From positions 1 to 7,880 of the forward strand of contig JAIPEK010000099.1 of assembly GCA_021737205.1 (NCBI GenBank): 7,880 nt of DNA, written 5' to 3'. The notes beneath the pieces are model-generated. The model saw only the letters and a list, made by a program, of their open reading frames with translations. It ran no database searches and was not told the origin of the DNA. The DNA comes from Desulfarculaceae bacterium. Lineage in GTDB: Bacteria; Desulfobacterota; Desulfobacteria; Desulfobacterales; Desulfobacteraceae. This document shows positions 1 to 6,479 of the stretch, piece by piece. Made by a program: the position numbers and the translations under genes. Each line of letters starts with the position of its first letter. Within the stretch, counting starts at the first letter, position 1.

Positions 1-534
1 AAAAAAGGCACCGGCGAGCTCGAAGGCACCAGTTATGAAGAGGTTGTGTACGAAGGATACGGGCCCGGCGGAGTGGCCGTGATGGTGGAGTGCCTCACCG
101 ACAACAAGAACCGGGCTATTGCCGACGTTCGCCATATTTTCAGCAAGGCCGGCGGAAATGTGGGCACGGACGGATGCGTCTCCTGGATGTTTGATAAAAA
201 AGGTCTGATTACGGTGAACAAGTCGGATGCAAACGAGGAAACACTGATGGAAGCCGTGCTGGATGCCGGGGCCGAAGACATCATGGATGAAGGAGACACA
301 TTTGATATCGTCACGCCCCCGGACGAGTTTGAGCCGGTAAAAGAAGCGGTGGACAACCTCTCCATCCCGTATGATTTTGCAGGCGTGACCATGCTGCCCC
401 AGAACCAGAAGACGCTGGAAGAAAAAGAGGCCGAACAGATGTGCAGGTTCATGGAGGCGCTGGACGACTGTGAGGATGTACAGAAATTCTATTCCAACGC
501 GGATATCCCGGACGAGGTCCTCAATGCGCTGTAA
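1..534 (+). CDS. yebC: YebC/TACO1 family protein, 3' part only
   Basis: The frame is open from base 1 to a TAA at 532-534, so the start lies outside the window. The 177 visible residues include the family hallmark YEGYGPGGVA (visible residues 17-26), followed by NRAIADVRHIFSKAGG and GCVSWMFDKKG, and the usual C-terminal domain ending in DIPDEVLNAL. The family is normally about 245-250 residues, so roughly 70 N-terminal residues are missing. YebC proteins were long annotated as DNA-binding transcriptional regulators (PmpR type). Work on the mitochondrial TACO1 protein and on bacterial homologues instead supports a cytoplasmic, ribosome-associated role in translating difficult stretches such as proline runs. 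Which role applies here cannot be read from the sequence. The GTG at 46 is internal to the protein and is not a start. The gene converges on nadA with only 10 bases between the stops, and I see no intrinsic terminator in that gap. Confidence 0.95.
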   Translation, partial: KKGTGELEGTSYEEVVYEGYGPGGVAVMVECLTDNKNRAIADVRHIFSKAGGNVGTDGCVSWMFDKKGLITVNKSDANEETLMEAVLDAGAEDIMDEGDTFDIVTPPDEFEPVKEAVDNLSIPYDFAGVTMLPQNQKTLEEKEAEQMCRFMEALDDCEDVQKFYSNADIPDEVLNAL

Positions 535-544
535 GAAAATTCTT

Positions 545-1438
545 TCAGGTAAGGTCCACCATGCGTTTTACCGCCTTGTACGCATCTTTCCTGACCTCTT
601 CAGGCACCCTGACTTCGCCTGAGAGATTTTCAAGAGTGTCCCGCAGGTTTTCAAGGCTTATCTTTTTCATATCAGTGCAGAACATTTTTTCCGAAGCAGG
701 GAAAAACCGTTTTTCCGGATAAGCCTTGGAAAGGGGATAAATCAGCCCGGTTTCCGTTCCCACGATAAACTCGTCACTGTCCACTTCCCCGGCATACCGG
801 AGCATACCTGAGGTGCTTTTCACGGCATCAGCCATTTGAATCACATCGGGCGGACACTCGGGGTGGGCCATGAATACCGCATTCGGGTGTTCCTTTCTTG
901 CCGAAAGTACATCCTCGGCAGTCAGGGTGTCATGGTACGGGCAGAATCCCTCCCACAGATGAACGGTTTTGTCCGTGAACAGGGCTGCGTAACGGGCCAG
1001 GTTCCGGTCCGGGGTCATCAGGACTTCATCTTCTTTCACACTTTCCACCACCCGGGTCACATTGGCAGAGGTGCAGCAGACATCCGAGACCGCCTTGACC
1101 GCGGCGGTTGAATTCACGTACGTGATCACCGGGATGTTTCCGAGTTCTTTTTTCCGCTTTACCAGGGCTTCGGGGGTCACCATGTCCGCCATGGGGCATC
1201 CGGCATCCGCAACCGGAAGCAGCACCTTCTTTTCCGGGGATAAAATGGCGGCGCTTTCCGCCATGAAATGGACACCGCAGAACACAATGACGTCCGCTGT
1301 GGTTTCAGCCGCCCGTATGCTCAGTTCAAGACTGTCTCCGCACATGTGGGCCGCTTGCTGGATTTCGGGGGGCTGGTAGTTGTGGGCAAGGATGATGGCG
1401 TTTTTTTCTTCGGCAAGCTGCCGGATTGTCTCTTTCAT
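545..1438 (-). CDS. nadA: Quinolinate synthase NadA
   Basis: This is a full-length 297-residue NadA. It condenses iminoaspartate with dihydroxyacetone phosphate to quinolinate, the second step of de novo NAD synthesis from aspartate, using an oxygen-sensitive [4Fe-4S] cluster. The three cluster cysteines are visible at the expected spacing: C81 (DAGCPMADM), C166 (WEGFCPYH) and C254 (KMFCTDMKK). Active-site segments are also present: ILAHNYQ (17-22), CGDSLELS (33-40), TYVNSTAAVKA (106-116) and AHPEC (191-195). The length matches the compact roughly 300-residue form of the family rather than the longer enterobacterial one. ATG is preceded by AAAGG at 6-7 bases. It is the last gene of the ligase-lolA-nadA run, starting 20 bases after the lolA stop. 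Its usual partners nadB and nadC are not in the window, so its operon company here is not metabolic. Confidence 0.97.
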   Translation of the reverse strand: MKETIRQLAEEKNAIILAHNYQPPEIQQAAHMCGDSLELSIRAAETTADVIVFCGVHFMAESAAILSPEKKVLLPVADAGCPMADMVTPEALVKRKKELGNIPVITYVNSTAAVKAVSDVCCTSANVTRVVESVKEDEVLMTPDRNLARYAALFTDKTVHLWEGFCPYHDTLTAEDVLSARKEHPNAVFMAHPECPPDVIQMADAVKSTSGMLRYAGEVDSDEFIVGTETGLIYPLSKAYPEKRFFPASEKMFCTDMKKISLENLRDTLENLSGEVRVPEEVRKDAYKAVKRMVDLT

Positions 1439-1458
1439 GGTAAACCTTTATACTTTTT

Positions 1459-2139
1459 TTATTCGTCCATCCGGATGACATCGACATCTTCCGGAATCTC
1501 AAATTCAAACATGCCGCTGTCAAGGTCCTTAAACTTTATATCGGAGAACACAAGCTCGGTGATATCCCCGTATGCGTTGGTGGTCACCACCTTTTTGATA
1601 TGAAACGTATCTTTCATCACATCGATGGTGATGGAGGCGATTTCCGGCCGGGGGACTTTGGGCGTGAATTCAAGCAGTGCATGGTCCTTCGCGTTTTCCT
1701 TGATTTCGATGGTGTACTTCTCCCGGACAAGGGAAATATTCGACAGGAATGCGCCGCCTGCTCCGGATTTGAAAAATTTCTCCGCATCCCCTGTAACGAC
1801 CTGGTGCTGATCCGGCCTGTAAATCCAGAGGGTGGTTCCGTCCGTGATGATCCGGTGTTCCGTGGGGGCGGTATAGGCCCATTTCATTTTTCCCGGATGG
1901 CTGAAATACGCTTGGCCTGAAGCTTTTTCATTCATATCCAGGGCTTTGAGCCGCGAGATCTGCTCGAATGCGGCGGTAAAATCCGCCCCTGCATACCGGT
2001 TTTCAATCCGGGTCAGCAACTCGTCCCTGACGGTTTCGTTCTTTTCAGCAAGGACCGATGCGGCCGGAATGAGAAACAGGACAACCGTGAAAACGGACAG
2101 GGCGCTACTCAATAAGCTTTTTGATATCCTTTCTTTCAT
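1459..2139 (-). CDS. lolA: LolA-like outer-membrane lipoprotein carrier protein
   Basis: A 226-residue protein with a Sec signal peptide: MKER, a hydrophobic stretch at about 9-30 and a predicted signal peptidase I site after VLA (residue 31). The mature part has the LolA pattern: ADFTAAFEQ near its start, then YFSHPGKMKWAYTAP, IITDGTTLWIYRPDQHQV and a SGMFEFEIPEDVDVI ending. LolA shuttles outer-membrane lipoproteins through the periplasm from the LolCDE exporter. The open frame extends upstream to 2253, but the extra 38 residues are charged and proline-rich and lie inside the ligase gene. I chose the ATG at 2139-2137 because it puts the signal peptide at the N terminus. Its AAGGA lies about 13 bases upstream, which is rather far. 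The start overlaps the 3' end of the ligase gene by 35 bases, suggesting translational coupling. No lolB, lolCDE or ftsK is seen nearby. A more general LolA-fold periplasmic carrier is the main alternative. Confidence 0.88.
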   Translation of the reverse strand: MKERISKSLLSSALSVFTVVLFLIPAASVLAEKNETVRDELLTRIENRYAGADFTAAFEQISRLKALDMNEKASGQAYFSHPGKMKWAYTAPTEHRIITDGTTLWIYRPDQHQVVTGDAEKFFKSGAGGAFLSNISLVREKYTIEIKENAKDHALLEFTPKVPRPEIASITIDVMKDTFHIKKVVTTNAYGDITELVFSDIKFKDLDSGMFEFEIPEDVDVIRMDE

Positions 2140-3694
2140 CCTCGGCGTACATCCTTCTGATTTTGGGTTTCTCGATTTTCCCGGTGGGGTTTCTCGGCAC
2201 TTTGTCAAAGAATATTTTCCTGGGCCGTTTGTACTTGGGAAGCTGCCTTGCAAATTCCATTACGTCGAGCCTTGTCAGTTCACATCCGGGCTTCACCTCT
2301 ATGACGGCGGCCGGGATCTCTCCCAGTCTCTCTTCCGGAAGGCCGATTACGGCCACATCCTTGATCTTTTTGTGTTTGATCAGGGAATTCTCGATCTCCA
2401 CCGGGAAAATGTTTTCTCCCCCGTAGATGATTACATCTTTTTTCCGGTCCACAAGCCAGATGTACCCCTTGTGGTCGTACCGGGCCATGTCCCCGGTATG
2501 GAGCCACCCGTTCCGGATGGATTTTGCCGTTTCCTCCGGGTTTTTGTAGTATTCCTTCATCATGCCCGGACCTTTGACGATCAGTTCCCCGGTCTCTCCG
2601 CCGGGAAGGGTGTTGCCCTTCCTGTCCACGATGTGGACTTCCCAGTCAAAGCCGGGAACACCGATGGGGCCGACATAATCCATGTTTTCAATCCCCAGAT
2701 GGACGCACCCGGGGCCGGTGGTTTCGGTGAGACCGTAGTTGGTGTCGTAGGCCTGGCCGGGAAAGTAGTCCAGCCAGGACTTGATTAAAGAAGGGGGCAC
2801 CGGCTGGGCCCCTGCGTGCATGAGCCGCCACTGGTCCAGCTTGTATTCCGGAAGATCCACCTCCCCGGTCTCGATGGCAATGATGATGTCGTGGGCCCAT
2901 GGCACGAGAAGCCATACAATGGTGGCCTGTTCCTCGGATACGGCCTCGAGGATCCATTCGGGTTTGATGCCCTTGAGCAGAACACATTTCCCGCCCACGA
3001 TAAAACTGCCGAACCAGTGCATCTTGGCGCCTGTGTGATACAGGGGCGGAATGCATAGAAACACATCATCATGGGTCTGGCCGTGGTGGTTGTTCTCCAC
3101 GTAGCAGGCATGTTCGAGGTTCCGGTGGGTCAAAAGAACCGCCTTGGGAATACCGGTGGTTCCGGAGGTAAAGTACAGGGCGGCTTCGTCTTCGATTTTT
3201 ATATCCACGGGCGGCGGTGCATCCGCCGGCATATCCCTTATAAAAGCATCATAATGCAGCGCCCACTCCGGGCATTTTCCACCTTCTCCCACGAAAATGA
3301 AGGTCTGTACAAACTTGTCCAGTTCGTCTTTGATCTCTTCGATCCGTTCGATAAACTCTTCACCGAAAACAAACACTTTTGCTTCCGCCACTTCGGTGCA
3401 AAGCCGGATTTTGGCGGATTCAAACCTGAAGTTCAGGGGCACGACCCAGCACCCGCTGCTGAGGATACCGAAGTACACCGGAAGCCATTCCAGGCAGTTG
3501 GTCATCAGCTGGACCACCTTGTCATTTTTTCCCATGCCGAGTTTTTCAAGGGCATTGGCAAATCGGTTGGAGGTTTTGTAAAAGTCTTCCCAGGTGACCT
3601 CCCGCCTTGTTCCCTCTTCGGGCGCCCGTTCCACGAGAGCGGTTTCCGTAGTGTATCTGCGGCTGTTTCTCGCCAGTATTTCCGTAATAATCAT
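2105..3694 (-). CDS. AMP-forming acyl-CoA ligase (ANL superfamily, probably fatty-acid CoA ligase)
   Basis: A 529-residue adenylate-forming enzyme that would activate a carboxylic acid with ATP to an acyl-AMP and then to an acyl-CoA. Core motifs appear in order: P-loop YFTSGTTGIPKAVLLTHRN (175-193), NYGLTETTG (319-327), GWLHTGDMARYDHKGYIWLVD (396-416, shown in part by GWLHTGD), RKKDVIIYGGENIFPVEIE (417-435) and the C-terminal catalytic lysine in RNPTGKIEKPK (K506). There is no signal peptide or membrane segment, so it should be cytoplasmic. The substrate cannot be fixed; the overall style resembles medium- to long-chain fatty-acid CoA ligases of sulfate-reducing and syntrophic bacteria. In-frame ATGs also exist at 3739 and 3715. 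I prefer 3694 (MIITEILARN) because 3739 lies in the terminator loop, upstream of the predicted transcription start, and because this N terminus is the family-like one. The ribosome site is weak with any choice. It is first in the run with lolA and nadA. Confidence 0.93.
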   Translation of the reverse strand: MIITEILARNSRRYTTETALVERAPEEGTRREVTWEDFYKTSNRFANALEKLGMGKNDKVVQLMTNCLEWLPVYFGILSSGCWVVPLNFRFESAKIRLCTEVAEAKVFVFGEEFIERIEEIKDELDKFVQTFIFVGEGGKCPEWALHYDAFIRDMPADAPPPVDIKIEDEAALYFTSGTTGIPKAVLLTHRNLEHACYVENNHHGQTHDDVFLCIPPLYHTGAKMHWFGSFIVGGKCVLLKGIKPEWILEAVSEEQATIVWLLVPWAHDIIIAIETGEVDLPEYKLDQWRLMHAGAQPVPPSLIKSWLDYFPGQAYDTNYGLTETTGPGCVHLGIENMDYVGPIGVPGFDWEVHIVDRKGNTLPGGETGELIVKGPGMMKEYYKNPEETAKSIRNGWLHTGDMARYDHKGYIWLVDRKKDVIIYGGENIFPVEIENSLIKHKKIKDVAVIGLPEERLGEIPAAVIEVKPGCELTRLDVMEFARQLPKYKRPRKIFFDKVPRNPTGKIEKPKIRRMYAEDERKDIKKLIE

Positions 3695-3717
3695 CCGTTC
3701 CCGTCCAGTTCCCATAT

Positions 3718-3759
3718 AAAAAAGTCCCACTGCACTCATAATATATAGCGCAGCGGGAC
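3718..3759 (-). terminator. Intrinsic terminator after dnaK
   Basis: Read on the minus strand, the 5' arm GTCCCGCTGCGC (3759-3748) pairs with the 3' arm GTGCAGTGGGAC (3735-3724). The stem is 12 bp with two G-U pairs, the loop has 12 bases, and six Ts follow (3723-3718). The G-U pairs make the stem perfect as RNA only on the minus strand (A-C mismatches on the plus strand), so it is directional. It lies 33 bases past the dnaK stop and would end the grpE-dnaK transcript before the ligase gene. Confidence 0.88.
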
Positions 3760-3768
3760 TAATATCAA
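3740..3768 (-). promoter_or_regulatory. Sigma-70-like promoter for the ligase-lolA-nadA operon, nested in the terminator
   Basis: On the minus strand, TTGATA (3768-3763) is followed after 17 bases by TATATT (3745-3740); each matches the consensus at 5 of 6 positions. The -10 sits wholly in the loop of the dnaK terminator and the -35 just before the hairpin. The expected start near 3733 falls in the 3' arm of the stem, so the new transcript cannot form the hairpin. It gives a leader of about 39 bases before the ATG at 3694. This is a pattern-based prediction without experimental support. Confidence 0.6.
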
Positions 3769-3788
3769 CAGATTTTCAAAAATCTGTT
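3767..3788 (-). repeat. Perfect inverted repeat just after dnaK
   Basis: AACAGATTTT (3767-3776) and AAAATCTGTT (3779-3788) form a perfect 10-bp inverted repeat around two central bases. It begins 5 bases past the dnaK stop and has no T-run of its own. In the dnaK mRNA it would fold into an AT-rich hairpin, perhaps a 3'-end stabiliser or an aid to the stronger terminator. Its left end overlaps the -35 of the ligase promoter, so a DNA-binding site is the alternative. Confidence 0.6.
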
Positions 3789-3792
3789 CTGC

Positions 3793-5709
3793 TTACTTGT
3801 TTTTGTCCACCTCTTCAAAATCGGCATCCACCACGTCTTCGTCCTGGGAAGCCGATCCTGACTGTTCCTGGCCGCCGGAAGCCTGCCCGGATGCATCACC
3901 GGCCGCCTGCTGGTACATCACTTCGGCCAGTTTGTGGGATACCTGTGTCAACTCGTCGCTCTTTTGCTTGATGGCATCCTTGTCATCGGTATCCTTGACC
4001 TTTTTGAGCTCTTCAACCGCATTTTCGATTTTGCTCTTGGTCTCGGCGTCCACTTTCTCACCGTGCTCGCTGAGAGTCTTTTCCGTCTGGTCGATCAGAG
4101 ATTCAGCCGTGTTTCTGGCGTCGATCAGCTCTTTTTTCTTTTTGTCCTCTTCGGCATGGATCTCGGCGTCCTTGACCATCTTCTCGATCTCTTCCTCGGT
4201 AAGACCGCTGGCCGCCGTAATCCGGATGGACTGCTCTTTGCCGGTGGCCTTGTCCTTGGCGGAGACATTCACGATACCGTTGGCATCGATGTCAAAGGTT
4301 ACCTCGATCTGCGGGGTTCCCCTGGGGGCCGGCGGAATGTCTGTCAGCTCGAATTGGCCGAGAGTCTTGTTGTCCGCCGACATTTCACGCTCTCCCTGGA
4401 GTACGTGGATGGAAACCGCAGGCTGGTTGTCCGCTGCGGTGGAGAACACCTGGCTTTTCTTGGTCGGGATGGTGGTGTTCTTTTCAATCAGCTTGGTCAT
4501 CACACCGCCGAGGGTTTCAATGCCGAGCGACAGCGGGGTTACGTCGAGGAGCAGGACGTCGTTCACATCGCCCTGGAGAACGCCTGCCTGTATGGCTGCA
4601 CCCATGGCCACGACTTCGTCCGGGTTTACGCCCTTGTGGGGTTTCTTGCCGAAAATCTTTTCAACCCGTTCCTGTACGGCCGGCATACGGGTCATGCCCC
4701 CCACTAGAACCACTTCTTTGATTTCGCCGGCATCCAGGCCCGCTTCCTTGAGTGCGGTCCTGCAGGGACCTTCCAGGTTGTCAAGCAGATCTGAAACAAG
4801 GGATTCGAGTTTGGCCCGGGTCAATTTCACGTCCAGATGCTTGGGGCCGGCTGAATCCGCCGTGATAAACGGCAGGTTGATGTTGGTTTCCACGGCATTG
4901 GAAAGTTCCATCTTGGCTTTTTCCGCAGCTTCCTTGAGCCGCTGCAGCGCCATCTTGTCGTTCCGGATGTCGATGCCCTGATCTTTTTTAAATTCATCCG
5001 CCACATAATCGATGATCCGCAGATCAAAGTCTTCTCCGCCGAGATGGGTATCACCGGAAGTGGCTTTGACCTCAAAGACACCATCGCCGATTTCAAGCAC
5101 GGATACGTCGAAAGTACCTCCGCCCAGGTCGAATACGGCGATTTTTTCGTCATTTTTCTTGTCCAGTCCGTAGGCAAGGGATGCGGCTGTCGGCTCGTTG
5201 ATGATCCGTTTCACGTCAAGCCCGGCGATCTTTCCGGCATCCTTGGTGGCCTGGCGCTGACTGTCGTTAAAGTATGCCGGTACGGTGATGACCGCCTCTG
5301 TTACTTCCTGCCCGAGATACTCTTCCGCTGTCTTCTTGATGTTGGCCAGGATAAACGAGGAGATTTCCGCAGGGCTGTGCTGTTTTCCTCTCAGGTTGAT
5401 CCTTGTGTCTCCGTTGGACGCTTCCTCTATTTTGAACGGCAGGATCTTGATGTCGTTCTGTACTTCATTGGAACTGAATTTCCGTCCGACGAGCCTTTTT
5501 ACCCCGAAAACCGTGTTTTCCGGATTGGTGATGGCCTGGCGTTTGGCCGTCTGGCCAACAAGCCGGTCGCCGTTCTCCGAGATGGCCACGACGGACGGTG
5601 TAGTCCTGAGCCCTTCGGGGTTGGTGATGATTTTGGATTCTCCACCGCTTTCCATGACCGCCACGCATGAATTTGTCGTTCCCAGATCGATTCCGATTAT
5701 CTTACTCAT
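3793..5709 (-). CDS. dnaK: Molecular chaperone DnaK (Hsp70)
   Basis: A complete 638-residue Hsp70 that binds exposed hydrophobic segments of client proteins in an ATP-driven cycle with GrpE and DnaJ. The nucleotide-binding domain (about 1-383) carries GIDLGTTNSCVAV (6-18), the catalytic lysine K71, VFDLGGGTFDVSVLE (192-206, with T199) and VVLVGGMTRMPAVQ (333-346). The hydrophobic linker DVLLLDV is at 384-390. The substrate-binding beta domain follows (TPLSLGIETLGG onward), then a helical lid from about 505. A Gly/Ser/Gln-rich tail ends in DEDVVDADFEEVDKNK, close to the usual bacterial C terminus. The start is firm: GGAGGAA lies 5 bases before the ATG and the N terminus MSKIIGIDLG is canonical. 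The gene starts 24 bases after the grpE stop, so the two are co-transcribed. Two hairpins and a T-run follow the stop; no dnaJ follows. Confidence 0.99.
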   Translation of the reverse strand: MSKIIGIDLGTTNSCVAVMESGGESKIITNPEGLRTTPSVVAISENGDRLVGQTAKRQAITNPENTVFGVKRLVGRKFSSNEVQNDIKILPFKIEEASNGDTRINLRGKQHSPAEISSFILANIKKTAEEYLGQEVTEAVITVPAYFNDSQRQATKDAGKIAGLDVKRIINEPTAASLAYGLDKKNDEKIAVFDLGGGTFDVSVLEIGDGVFEVKATSGDTHLGGEDFDLRIIDYVADEFKKDQGIDIRNDKMALQRLKEAAEKAKMELSNAVETNINLPFITADSAGPKHLDVKLTRAKLESLVSDLLDNLEGPCRTALKEAGLDAGEIKEVVLVGGMTRMPAVQERVEKIFGKKPHKGVNPDEVVAMGAAIQAGVLQGDVNDVLLLDVTPLSLGIETLGGVMTKLIEKNTTIPTKKSQVFSTAADNQPAVSIHVLQGEREMSADNKTLGQFELTDIPPAPRGTPQIEVTFDIDANGIVNVSAKDKATGKEQSIRITAASGLTEEEIEKMVKDAEIHAEEDKKKKELIDARNTAESLIDQTEKTLSEHGEKVDAETKSKIENAVEELKKVKDTDDKDAIKQKSDELTQVSHKLAEVMYQQAAGDASGQASGGQEQSGSASQDEDVVDADFEEVDKNK

Positions 5710-5733
5710 AAATATTCCTCCAAAATATACTTG

Positions 5734-6363
5734 TTATTTGTCTTTGTCTGTTTTTTCTTCGTTGTCGTTTTTTCCACTGCTTTTCGATACCACAACCATG
5801 GACGGCCGGATAAGCCTGTCATGCATGAGGTATCCCTTCTGCAGTTCCCGGACCACGGTGTTTTCCGGATGTTCATCCGTTTCTTCCTGGGTCACGGCCT
5901 GATGATACGCGGGATCAAAAGGTTCTCCCTCCGCTTTGACCGGTTCCACGCTGAAAGTTTTCAACAGTTTGAGAATTTCGTCATGGGTCATTTTAATTCC
6001 TTCAAGGAGCCCGTTGCTTTCGCTGTTGTGTTCGTTTTCAGCGGAAGCGATGGCGCGTTCAAGATTGTCGATGACCGTGAGAAGCTGCTTGAGCAAAGAT
6101 TCATTCGCGTATTTTTTGAACTGTTTCAGTTCGTTTTCCATACGCTTTTTATAATTTTCAAGCTCCGCACTCAGCCTCAGTACCCGCTCTTTTTCTTTTT
6201 CAAGTCGGGCTGTCAGCTCCGTTGCGCCAAGCTCCTCTTCAGAGGTTTCAGACCCGCTTTCTTCTCGTTCCGACTGTTGTTCATCCTCCTCCATGGTCCG
6301 GGTCTCTTCGGTTTCTTCGCTTTTGAATTCTTCTTCTTTGGTTTTTTGGTCTTTTCCAGCCAA
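5734..6363 (-). CDS. grpE: Nucleotide exchange factor GrpE, TTG start
   Basis: A 209-residue GrpE, the dimeric exchange factor that releases ADP from DnaK. The first 45 or so residues are highly acidic and disordered-looking (runs such as KTKEEEF and EESGSETSEEE). A long coiled-coil helix follows (about 50-110, LEKEKERVLRLSAELENYKKRME), then a helical part with LLKQLLTVIDNLERAI (90-105). The C-terminal beta domain has the signature GEPFDPAYHQAV (146-157) and NTVVRELQKGYLMHDRLIRPSMVVVS (168-193). No ATG lies near the 5' end in this frame; the first internal Met is residue 24. The TTG at 6363-6361 has GGGAG 8 bases upstream and lies about 50 bases after a predicted transcription start, so I take it as the start. 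The length is close to E. coli GrpE (197). dnaK follows after 24 bases. No hrcA precedes it. Confidence 0.96.
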   Translation of the reverse strand: MAGKDQKTKEEEFKSEETEETRTMEEDEQQSEREESGSETSEEELGATELTARLEKEKERVLRLSAELENYKKRMENELKQFKKYANESLLKQLLTVIDNLERAIASAENEHNSESNGLLEGIKMTHDEILKLLKTFSVEPVKAEGEPFDPAYHQAVTQEETDEHPENTVVRELQKGYLMHDRLIRPSMVVVSKSSGKNDNEEKTDKDK

Positions 6364-6370
6364 CTCTGTT

Positions 6371-6375
6371 CTCCC
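6371..6375 (-). promoter_or_regulatory. Ribosome binding site that fixes the grpE TTG start
   Basis: GGGAG on the minus strand lies 7 bases before the TTG at 6363-6361. The frame stays open further upstream without ATG or GTG at a better distance from such a site, so this site is the main reason for choosing TTG. Confidence 0.65.
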
Positions 6376-6418
6376 GGTATTGATTTCATTTAGTTGTTCA
6401 GGTCCTTTATGTGCTGAA

Positions 6419-6446
6419 AAAATAAGAACAATTACCGGTATGTCAA
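6419..6446 (-). promoter_or_regulatory. Sigma-70-like promoter for grpE-dnaK
   Basis: On the minus strand, a perfect TTGACA (6446-6441) is followed after 16 bases by TATTTT (6424-6419). Transcription would begin near 6412, leaving about 50 bases of leader before the grpE TTG. I looked for the CIRCE operator of HrcA and for a sigma-32 type -10 (CCCCAT) and saw neither, so heat control, if any, is not evident from this site. Confidence 0.6.
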
Positions 6447-6479
6447 GATGAAAAAAGGGGTTTTTGATAAAGAAGGGGA

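Noticed and set aside
2140..2253. N-terminal extension of the LolA-like gene by 38 residues
   Set aside because: It would bury the signal peptide inside the protein, is proline- and charge-rich, and lies fully within the ligase coding sequence.
1946..2788. 280-codon plus-strand open frame across lolA and the ligase
   Set aside because: It runs antisense through two well-supported genes, has no ribosome site that I can see and no recognisable motif.
3695..3739. Longer start of the ligase at 3739 or 3715
   Set aside because: 3739 is in the terminator loop and upstream of the predicted transcription start; 3715 has only a weak ribosome site. The 3694 start gives the family-like N terminus MIITEILARN.
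3793..3830. EEVD motif near the DnaK C terminus as a eukaryote-like TPR-binding tail
   Set aside because: It is not terminal (DKNK residues follow) and bacterial DnaK tails commonly end in a similar DADFEEV sequence.
3797..4981. 394-codon plus-strand open frame opposite dnaK
   Set aside because: It is an antisense shadow of dnaK: Ser-rich low-complexity protein with no recognisable domain, while the minus-strand frame is an unmistakable Hsp70.
5731..6393. 220-codon plus-strand open frame opposite grpE, very Phe-rich
   Set aside because: Phe-richness comes from reading the Glu/Lys codons of grpE backwards; no independent evidence of coding.
6451..6465. A5-C4-T5 mini-hairpin (minus strand) as terminator of the SRP RNA gene
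   Set aside because: The stem would be only A-U pairs and is unlikely to be stable; I cannot call it a terminator.
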